A DNA stretch of 64,000 nt, taken from contig JBAVIP010000035.1 of the NCBI GenBank assembly GCA_049687015.1, positions 1 through 64,000 on the forward strand. The letters are read 5' to 3'. Origin of the DNA: Methylotenera_A sp049687015. Lineage in GTDB: Bacteria > Pseudomonadota > Gammaproteobacteria > Burkholderiales > Methylophilaceae. The notes below the pieces were generated by a model. It had not been told where the DNA came from and made no database searches. It was given only the letters and a program-made list of their open reading frames with translations. The position numbers were made by a program, and so were the translations under genes. Below are positions 27,450-35,700 of this stretch, piece by piece; position 1 is the first letter of the stretch, and the number at the start of each line of letters is the position of its first letter.

Positions 27450-27953
27450 TTATTTTAATGCTGCAAGTGCTGCATCATAATTAGGTTCCTGCGTAATTTC
27501 CGGCACCAGTTCTACGTATTTAACGACGTTGTTCTCATCTAGAACAATGACAGCGCGGGCACACAAGCCTGCCAGTTTGCTCGTGAATAGCAACACGCCA
27601 TAATTCATTAAAAAATCACGGCCACGCATGCTGGATAAATTGACTACATTCTCAATGCCTTCTGCCGCGCAAAAGCGCGTTTGCGCAAAAGGTAAATCGG
27701 CAGAGATATTCAATACTACCGTGTTATTTAGGCTGGCCGCGTGTTTGTTAAATGTACGTACTGAGGTGGCGCAGGTAGGGGTATCAATACTTGGGAATAT
27801 ATTAAGTACTTTGCGTTTGCCCGTGTAGGTATCTAAAGTGACGTCTGCAAGCGCTTTATCGACCAAGGTGAAGTTAGGGGCGGTGCTACCAATTTTAGGC
27901 AAGTTGCCTGCAACCTCTACTGGATTGCCTTTAAGCGTAACTGAGCTAGACAT
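27450..27953 (-). CDS. tpx: Thiol peroxidase Tpx
   Basis: 167 aa atypical 2-Cys peroxiredoxin. The peroxidatic Cys61 is in SIDTPTCATSVRTFN and the resolving Cys95 in TRFCAAEG, the standard Tpx spacing. It reduces alkyl hydroperoxides and H2O2 using thioredoxin and lacks a signal peptide, although some homologues are found in the periplasm. It is a single-gene unit. Confidence 0.95.
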   Translation of the reverse strand: MSSSVTLKGNPVEVAGNLPKIGSTAPNFTLVDKALADVTLDTYTGKRKVLNIFPSIDTPTCATSVRTFNKHAASLNNTVVLNISADLPFAQTRFCAAEGIENVVNLSSMRGRDFLMNYGVLLFTSKLAGLCARAVIVLDENNVVKYVELVPEITQEPNYDAALAALK

Positions 27954-28052
27954 GATTTTTCCCTTTTCTAATTATAAAACTGCAAGTGCTTATCATAGAA
28001 CAAAAAATACCGGTTTGGAACAAGTGCTTTTGATTTAAAACCAACTAAAAGG

Positions 28053-29213
28053 CTAAGCTGATAAATTCTCGCTTAAATAGCCAATGGTCATGGTTTGGTT
28101 GTGCAACACGCTGTCGGTGGTATTGGGGCGTGGTGCAAGCTCGCCATAAGAGTAAAAGCCAGTGATGCTGGTTTGGGATCCTAAAATTTTCTGCACCAGT
28201 TTCACTTCGTCCACTACTTGTTCTGCCATTACACCTTTGCGTCCTACACAGCTTACGCATACGGCCAGCCCCGTCTGGTTGGTTTTGTTGTTATTTAGGC
28301 CATCCATCACCAGGTTAGCCGCGTTACCAGCGCCTTCTACCAATCTATCGTGGTTGGTTTGGCATAGGCGTACCGTTTCACCTTCTTCTACGTTACCGGC
28401 AAAGGTTAAACTATTGTTTTTGCTATCAACTGCCAGTAGCGTACGGATTTTTTCAACATCACGCTTGCCTTCTTCAATCACTGCCAGTGGGAATTTTAAA
28501 CCGGTGCCAGGCAAGCCTCTGGAAAACGCTTCGCCAATATACATTCTGTAGAGCGGCAGCGCAGGTTTTCCATCTAGTTCGAACACCACATTTTTTTCAG
28601 ATTTGGTCACTTTGCGTGGCGGGCCATAAGGTTTCCATCCGCCAAGTGCGCCGCTGGAGGTAATGAGCGCGTCACCATACAAGCCAACAGCAATTACCTG
28701 ATTATCTGAAATGGTATCGTTAAATAGTTGCAGCGTTTTTACAAAAGCGCCGCCATCGCCCGCCAGACCGCCCACGATGGGGACATCGCCTAGTACGCTT
28801 TGAAAGCCCTTAAGCAATTCAGAACCATTTACGTTCAAGCCATCTGAAATCACTAGAACAGTTCTTAAAGCATCTGCTTTAAGTTGTTTTGCTAGATCGG
28901 CAGCAGCTTCAAACGAACTTTGCATGCCAGACATTTTGGTTTGTGCGACGCGTTGGATGGTTTTTTCCCATTGGATTGCGGTGATTTGAATGCTGTCATC
29001 GAATACACCGGCTGGGCTAATCTCACCAGAAGTGGTGCAGCCTACCAACTGTGCGGTGGGGTAACGTAATTTTAAAAAACCTTGCAGTTTATCCTCAGAA
29101 AATCTTTTTACCGAGCCGAATACTAAAACCAAATTAGCACTGATAAGTGGCGATGCGCCAGGCAAATCTCTTAATGCCATTTTTGAATCCACAGACTCTT
29201 GTCGAATAATCAT
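28053..29213 (-). CDS. FIST domain sensory protein
   Basis: 386 aa with FIST_N (VLVFGSVKRFSEDKLQGFLKLRYPTAQLVGCTTSGEI, given by its position near residues 28-65) and FIST_C (about 215-370, ending TTDSVLHNQTMTIGYL). There is no output domain and no membrane segment. FIST domains are thought to sense small ligands such as amino acids, from comparative genomics. It is transcribed away from pilG with a 272-bp shared upstream region, so it may feed the pilus chemosensory system or be controlled with it; this is inference. Confidence 0.82.
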   Translation of the reverse strand: MIIRQESVDSKMALRDLPGASPLISANLVLVFGSVKRFSEDKLQGFLKLRYPTAQLVGCTTSGEISPAGVFDDSIQITAIQWEKTIQRVAQTKMSGMQSSFEAAADLAKQLKADALRTVLVISDGLNVNGSELLKGFQSVLGDVPIVGGLAGDGGAFVKTLQLFNDTISDNQVIAVGLYGDALITSSGALGGWKPYGPPRKVTKSEKNVVFELDGKPALPLYRMYIGEAFSRGLPGTGLKFPLAVIEEGKRDVEKIRTLLAVDSKNNSLTFAGNVEEGETVRLCQTNHDRLVEGAGNAANLVMDGLNNNKTNQTGLAVCVSCVGRKGVMAEQVVDEVKLVQKILGSQTSITGFYSYGELAPRPNTTDSVLHNQTMTIGYLSENLSA

Positions 29214-29333
29214 TGCTGCAGGCCCTTACTAAAATTTTTTAGGTATCGAAATAATTTATAATTATTTTTTTTAGCTTATTAATTAGTATTTCTTATATTA
29301 CAAAGCTTATTAGTCATTGTTAAAGTACATTAT

Positions 29334-29385
29334 TACAAATATTATGTAAGTGTTGCAAATTATTTTAAAAAATGTAATATTTGTA
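29334..29385. promoter_or_regulatory. 11-bp inverted repeat in the FIST/pilG divergent upstream region
   Basis: TACAAATATTA at 29334-29344 is mirrored perfectly by TAATATTTGTA at 29375-29385, 41 bp centre to centre (about four helical turns). The surrounding 272 bp are very AT-rich. It may be a pair of regulator half-sites for control of both directions, or a loose hairpin. No regulator is identified. Confidence 0.4.
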
Positions 29386-29485
29386 CGGGTAAATAAATAA
29401 AATCACTTAAATTTAACAATAAAAAATCACATTTTTATTCGATGATTTTTTTATATGTAGCGGTACTGAAGCATATATATTTCAT

Positions 29486-29890
29486 ATGTCAGGGGATCAT
29501 GAAGTGGCGCAAGCGAATTTGGCTGGTACAAAAGTAATGGTTATCGATGACAGCAACACAATCCGCCGCAGCGCAGAGATATTCCTTAAATCCGCAGGTT
29601 GCGAAGTGATTTTGGCTGAAGATGGTTTTGATGCTTTGGCAAAAATTGCCGATCAACATCCGCAAGTAATTTTTGTGGATATTATGATGCCACGCCTAGA
29701 CGGCTACCAAACTTGCGCGCTAATTAAGCGCAACGCAAAATTTAAATCTACCCCTGTGATTATGTTGTCCAGCAAAGATGGTTTGTTTGACCGCGCGCGT
29801 GGACGCATGGCGGGTTCTGATCAATACTTAACCAAGCCATTCACGCAAGATACTTTGATTGACGCAGTGAATGCCTATATCAGTAAATAA
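29486..29890 (+). CDS. pilG: Type IV pilus response regulator PilG
   Basis: 134 aa single CheY-like receiver. The acidic pocket is VIDDSN, the phospho-acceptor Asp65 is in VDIMMPRLDGYQT, and the Lys is in LTKPFTQD. Both sequence and place (first of pilG-H-I-J-L) fit PilG, which promotes pilus extension output in the Pil-Chp pathway. Next gene after 33 bp. Confidence 0.92.
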   Translation: MSGDHEVAQANLAGTKVMVIDDSNTIRRSAEIFLKSAGCEVILAEDGFDALAKIADQHPQVIFVDIMMPRLDGYQTCALIKRNAKFKSTPVIMLSSKDGLFDRARGRMAGSDQYLTKPFTQDTLIDAVNAYISK

Positions 29891-29923
29891 TTATTAGTAA
29901 ATAATGTTTTTCGGAGACCAGTA

Positions 29924-30289
29924 ATGGCAATTAATAAAGTTTTAATCGTTGATGACTCTATAACGGATAGATTTTATTTAACGGAGCTACTGGAAGAGCT
30001 GGGCTACCAGGTAATCTCATTAGAGAGCGGTGAAGCTTGCGTAGAGCGCGCCGCAGAAATTGCACCAGATTTAATCATTATGGATATTATCATGACAGGG
30101 CTAACGGGCTTTCAGGCGACACGCACACTGACAAAAGACCCTGCGACTACAAAAATCCCGGTGATTTTATGCTCAGGCAAGCTGCAGGTGACAGATCTCT
30201 CCTGGGCAGGAAAAATGGGCGCCAAAGCGTGTGTTCAGAAGCCCATTTCTAAAGACGAGCTGAAGGCCGTTATTGCAAAACTGGGTTAA
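29924..30289 (+). CDS. pilH: Type IV pilus response regulator PilH
   Basis: 121 aa receiver domain with LIVDDSITDRF, phospho-acceptor Asp54 in IIMDIIMTGLTGFQ and Lys in VQKPISKDE. The phospho-site motif has Thr-Gly where Pro-Gly is usual (MDIIMTG), as in other PilH proteins from memory. A GGAG ribosome binding site is present. PilH is thought to oppose PilG or act as a phosphate sink. Confidence 0.9.
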   Translation: MAINKVLIVDDSITDRFYLTELLEELGYQVISLESGEACVERAAEIAPDLIIMDIIMTGLTGFQATRTLTKDPATTKIPVILCSGKLQVTDLSWAGKMGAKACVQKPISKDELKAVIAKLG

Positions 30290-30327
30290 CACCTCAATTT
30301 GTAGCGCGGATTTTTTGAGAATAAAGC

Positions 30328-30852
30328 ATGGCAAAAGAATCGAAATTACGTGAATATCAAACCAGCATTCTGGCTAGACTGGAAAATGCTAAAAAAGCAG
30401 GCGCAGAGGCGCCCGCAGGCTATTTGGGTGTAGTGATTGGCAGTAAACATGTACTGGTAAGCCTGCAAGAGATTTCTGAGACTTTGCCCATTATGGATAT
30501 TCATCGCGTGCCAATTGTAAAGCCTTGGTTTTTAGGCGTGGCTAATGTGCGTGGTGTGTTGTATGCCATCAATGATTTGGCGCAATTGTTAGAAAATACG
30601 TTTACAACCATTTCGTCTAACGCGAGGCTTTTGTTATTAAGTGATGCTGTGGCTTCTAATGTGGCCATTGTAGTCGATAAAATGATAGGTCTGCGTAAAC
30701 TGGATGGAATGAAATTACGCGAAGAAGTGACTGATGAAACCGTATGCTTAAAAGCGCAAACCTATCAGGATGAAGAAAATCTGGTTTGGCATATGCTGGA
30801 TTGCAACAAGCTGGTGCGTTCTAAGGAGTTTGCAACACCTTATGTGGTTTAG
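30328..30852 (+). CDS. pilI: CheW-like adaptor PilI
   Basis: 174 aa with one CheW domain (VVIGSKHVLVSLQEISETL, FLGVANVRGVLYAINDL, VVDKMIGLR). It couples the chemoreceptor PilJ to the histidine kinase PilL. It lies between pilH and pilJ in the standard order. A 139-bp AT-rich gap follows before pilJ; the purpose of that gap (extra promoter or processing) is not clear. Confidence 0.9.
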   Translation: MAKESKLREYQTSILARLENAKKAGAEAPAGYLGVVIGSKHVLVSLQEISETLPIMDIHRVPIVKPWFLGVANVRGVLYAINDLAQLLENTFTTISSNARLLLLSDAVASNVAIVVDKMIGLRKLDGMKLREEVTDETVCLKAQTYQDEENLVWHMLDCNKLVRSKEFATPYVV

Positions 30853-30991
30853 ATGTCATGTGGGTTAAATGGTGATCGCTGTTATATTTGTAATGGCTGA
30901 AGTAATGGTTAAGAATAATAATTCAAGCGTGATTTATATTTAAGCTTTTGAATAGCGCTAAATTATAAATGAGAGGTTAAAGGGATCGAAA

Positions 30992-32722
30992 ATGGCATTT
31001 AATATAAAAGATATTCCAGCAAAACTTAAGCAAATGGTGGCCGGCAAGGCCAGCGGCGGCACAAGCCAGGGTGGTGGCCGCAGTCAAGTCTATATTCCAA
31101 TTGTTGGCTTGCTTATTTTTATTGCCTTGGCATTCTATGTAATCAACCAAGTGCGAATAAACGGGCCTTTGTACCAACAGCTTAAGGCCAACGACGATCT
31201 TAAGGCGGATATTTTGCCGCCGCCTTTATACACAGTGGACGCGTTTGCGGCAGCGAATGCGGCCTTTGTGGCGGCATCAAACAACGAAACAGAGCTGCGT
31301 GACATAAGATTGGCTGAAGTAAGTAAAGCGGAAGCGGCGTTTAAAACCCAGGTTGAGTATTGGAAAAAAAATATCCAAGTGGACACTATGGGCGGGCCGT
31401 TTCAGGAAGTGATTAAGTCGAATGAGAACTTTTATCGTATTTTTAACAAAGACTTTACCCCCGCTATTAAACTGGGCGCTGTTGCCGCTGCCAAGCCGCT
31501 TGGCGATTTGGCGAGTGCCTACGATGTAAACAGGTTGCGAGTGAATGCAATGGTTGCCGAACTTGCGAAAGAGTCTGCCAAAACGAATGAATCAAGTAGT
31601 TCACTTGTAAATGCTATTTTGATAGCGTTGGCCTTATTAGGTTTATTGATTTTGGCTTTAATCTGGATTTTTGGGATGCGTCAAGCCAAAACCATTGAAA
31701 GCGCGGTGATGACGCTGGAAAGCGACGGTCAAGCTAACCAAATGGCGGTTTTAAACTTGCTCGATGAAATGGGTGACCTGGCAGATGGTGACTTAACTGT
31801 ACATGCCGAGGTGAAAGAGAACATTACTGGTGCGATTGCGGACTCAATTAACTATACCATTGATAGCTTGCGCAACTTGGTAACCGAAATTAACCGTGCG
31901 TCGGAGCAGGTGAATACGGCCACCGGGCAAGCGCAAACGACGTCTGTTTCGTTGTTATCTGCTGCAGAAAAACAATCTTCTCAAATTACAGAGACGACCG
32001 AGGCGGTGAGTAATATGACCCGCTCCATTTTGCAGGTATCCAGTAACGCGAGTCAGGCCTCTCAAGTGGCGCAGCGCTCATTACAGGCTGCTACACTGGG
32101 CTCTAAGGCGGTACAAAATACCATCGCAGGTATGAATGGAATTCGTGAACAGATTCAAGAAACTTCCAAGCGTATTAAACGGCTGGGTGAAAGCTCACAG
32201 GAGATTGGTGAGATCGTCGAGCTGATTTCTGACATTACCGAGCAAACCAATATTTTGGCCTTGAACGCGGCGATTCAGGCGGCATCTGCAGGTGAAGCGG
32301 GTCGTGGCTTTACCGTGGTTGCGGAGGAGGTGCAACGTTTGGCGGAACGTTCATCAGAAGCGACCAAACAGATTAGTGCGATTGTGAAAACCATTCAGAC
32401 CGATACCCACAGCGCGGTTGCGGCGATGGAAAAAAGTACCGAGGGTGTGGTTGAAGGTGCGCGACTCTCTGATGCGGCCGGTAAGGCGCTGACCGAGATT
32501 GAAACCGTTTCGAACAGCTTGGCGCGCTTGATTCAGTCAATTTCTGCTGCTACCGAGGCACAAACTGAAGTGGCTTCTAAAGTGACCAAAAACATGCAGC
32601 AAATTCAGGAAATTACGTCGCAAACCACTCAGGGTACAAAGCTGACGGCTGAGTCTGTGGGGCAGCTAACCAAGCTTGCGGAAGAGTTGCGAGATTCGGT
32701 TGCTGGCTTTAAGCTGGCTTAA
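30992..32722 (+). CDS. pilJ: Type IV pilus chemoreceptor PilJ
   Basis: 576 aa methyl-accepting chemotaxis protein. There are two membrane helices (about 30-52, PIVGLLIFIALAFYVI, and 206-229, ILIALALLGLLILALIWIF) around a short periplasmic domain. A HAMP-like segment and long coiled coil follow, with the conserved hairpin tip QTNILALNAAIQAASAGEAG. The periplasmic part has PilJ-type helices with no known ligand. It signals through PilI to PilL. A GAGAGG-rich ribosome binding site region precedes the ATG. Confidence 0.92.
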   Translation: MAFNIKDIPAKLKQMVAGKASGGTSQGGGRSQVYIPIVGLLIFIALAFYVINQVRINGPLYQQLKANDDLKADILPPPLYTVDAFAAANAAFVAASNNETELRDIRLAEVSKAEAAFKTQVEYWKKNIQVDTMGGPFQEVIKSNENFYRIFNKDFTPAIKLGAVAAAKPLGDLASAYDVNRLRVNAMVAELAKESAKTNESSSSLVNAILIALALLGLLILALIWIFGMRQAKTIESAVMTLESDGQANQMAVLNLLDEMGDLADGDLTVHAEVKENITGAIADSINYTIDSLRNLVTEINRASEQVNTATGQAQTTSVSLLSAAEKQSSQITETTEAVSNMTRSILQVSSNASQASQVAQRSLQAATLGSKAVQNTIAGMNGIREQIQETSKRIKRLGESSQEIGEIVELISDITEQTNILALNAAIQAASAGEAGRGFTVVAEEVQRLAERSSEATKQISAIVKTIQTDTHSAVAAMEKSTEGVVEGARLSDAAGKALTEIETVSNSLARLIQSISAATEAQTEVASKVTKNMQQIQEITSQTTQGTKLTAESVGQLTKLAEELRDSVAGFKLA

Positions 32723-32771
32723 TTTTTTCACCTGTTGCAACTATTATTGAAGATTGTCGGAGCATAACTAG

Positions 32772-35700
32772 GTGTCTGAAAATTTTGATAGCAGCTCATT
32801 AGGCTGGGTTAAAGACCAGATCAATCAACTACTTGACTCTGTGTTGGAAAATATTAATACAGTGCAGAGTAATATGCATGACACTTCTCCGATGCGTTTG
32901 TCGCAAACGAGCTTGTATCAGGCCTCTGGCGCGCTGGACATGGTGGGTTTGGAGGGCTGTAAACGTTTTTGCAGCGAGCTGGAAAAATTAGCTGGAAAGC
33001 TTGAAAAAAAAACCATCAATGCCACGCCGGAAATTTTTGAGGCATTTGGCAAAGCCGTAAAAACACTGCAATTATATTTGCAAGAGTTGCTCAACGGCTC
33101 ACCAGATATACCTTTGCGCTTATACCCTGCTTTAAATCCTATTATGGCAGCACAGGGTGAAACCTTGGAGGAAAGTGAACTGTTTTTCCCCGATACCACT
33201 AATAGCGCGCCCAAAGATATTCCAAACAAACAATTAAGCGATGCGGAATATGCCAGTTATATTGTTGAGCAGCGCATGGTTTATCAAAAATCGCTGCTTA
33301 ATTGGCTGCAAACCAGGCAGCCTGGCGCTTTAGAAAGCATGTCTGCGGCGGTAAGCAATGTGAGCCAGGCGCAGCAAAAAACCAGCAATAAAACTCTGTG
33401 GTGGGCGGCGAGTGCATTTACTGAGTCATTAGCGCAAAAAGAAATTGCTGAAAACCAGGGTGCAAAACGGCTGTGTAGAAAGCTGGATCAGGAATTGCGC
33501 TTGTTTGCAGACCGTGTGAATAAGCCGCATAGCAACTTGCTGCGTGATATTTTGTACTATGTGGCGATTAGCGATGTGGATAAGGCAAGCGTACGCAAAG
33601 TGAAAGAAGTATTTGAACTTGATCAGCTGATTGATAAAAAATCATCGGCTAATTTTATCGGGAACAATATCAATGCGGATGAAACGGCATTGGTACAGCA
33701 ATTAATTGATGAACTGGAAAAATTAAGAGAATTATGGGATGAAATATCAAGCACCATCGACTTTGCTAAGGTGGATGCTAAAGTAGGTCAGGCGCCGGTT
33801 CATCTGGATAATGTGTTAATTACGAGGTTCTCGGATGCGCTGGCCGCTAGCCATGCGATTACACAAAATTTAAACCGCGCGCTGCTTGTGGATGTTTATT
33901 CGATGCTGCAACAGGCTAGTAATACTTTGCGTGATGATGCAAGTAAAGTGAACCACGCTGCATTAATTGAGATCGCTGCTGCACTAAATTTAATTGAGAC
34001 TACGCTTAAAAACTACCAACAGCTGGATGCAGACAAAATACAAAAATTACAGTCTGAAGTGCGGCGGCTAGAGTCAATTTCATCAGGCACAGTTTACGAT
34101 AAACTTGAAGGTGATAGAACTGGCGAGCTAGATCGCGACACGGTTAAGGCTGTGGTTACGCATATAAAAGAGTCTCTCAAAATTGTTGAGCAAGCACTCG
34201 ATAGCTACTTCCGTCATCCAGCAGATAGGGCACCGTTAACGCTCACGCCACAGCCGCTTAAACAAATTCTTGCGGTGTTTGACATGCTGGGCATGCCTAC
34301 GCCAGCAGCAATAATGAATACGAGTGGCAGTTTTATTCGGCATTTTCAGCAGGAGAACTATGTAGCGAACCAAGCACATTTTGAGTTGGTGGCAGAGAGC
34401 TTAAGTATGATTGGCCTGTATGCCGACGAAATGCCGAAAACTCGGCCGGAATCTGAGCGAGCGCTTGAAGATGCGCTGCAGCGCCTGAATAGCACCCTTG
34501 CGGAAGTCGGCCAGAATGCGGATAGCGAGGAGCACGCTAAAGTTGCTTCAGCATGGCCTGCTGATGCGGCCCCTCTGGAAACTATCGAAAGCCTTTCTGC
34601 AAAGGACACAAAGCCAGCGGAGCGCCCAGCCATTGCGGATGCCGTAGTGACTGATCAGGCATTCGACTCTGAATTGTTGGATATTTATCTTACGGAAGCC
34701 GAAGTGGTGCTCGCGCACATTGCGCAAAACTGTCAGGCTTTGCGTGTGAATGCAACGGACTATGAGGCTTTAGTAGAAGTGCGACGCAGTTTTCATACCT
34801 TGAAGGGCAGTGGCCGCACGGTAGGTTTAAATGCTCTGGGTGAAATTGCCGGTAAAGTTGAGCTCTTTTTAAATGGCGTGCTGGATAAAAAATCTACGCT
34901 AAATCCGCAGCAAATTATTTCAATTGAGCAAGTTTCAGCCGCATTCGCAGGCTGGGCGGCAGAGTTGCGCGCAAATGGCCAGGCTAAAGTGAATCAAGAG
35001 GCCTGGCTTGCGCGTATAGCGGAGCTTTCTAACCAAAGCGCGAGCGAAAGCGAAAAACCAAGCGCCAAAGCAGGCGCTAAAAAGCCAGATGCGCAGGTAC
35101 TGATTGGCGGTACAAGAAAAATGAGTCGTGCGCTGTACAATATTTTTATCAACGAAAGCATGCAAAACATTACGTTACTGGAGCAAGATGTCGCCAAACT
35201 TGCCGCAGATAGTGGCTTGCGGCCTTCAAAAGAGGCAAAGCGTGCTATTCACACCTTAGCTAGTAACGCGCTTGCAGCCGGATTTACACAGATGGGTGAG
35301 CTAAGCCGCGCGTTAGAAAACTGGCTGGATGAAATTAACACGATCTGGTCGCCACAACAACTGGAGCTTTACACAAATACTGTTAAAACGTTGGCAGGTA
35401 TGTGGCAAAAAATTTCTGAGTTACGCAATCCGCGTTCCGCCAATGCATTGATAAAAGTACTTAAACAGGCAACTCAGCAGGCCATGCAAAATAAAGCGTA
35501 TTCAGTTGAGTATACTGAAATTTCACAGGACGAAGAAGAGATTGCCATGACTGCTACGCAAGCCAATGAAGTGGCTTTTGTACAGGGTGTGGCGGCAGAA
35601 GGAAGTTCTGATGAAATTGAGATAAAACTAATTACCGAAGGCAAATCTTACCCTGCCAAAGGCGCTCTTGATACAGCACAGGTGGGTCAAGAATTGCTCA

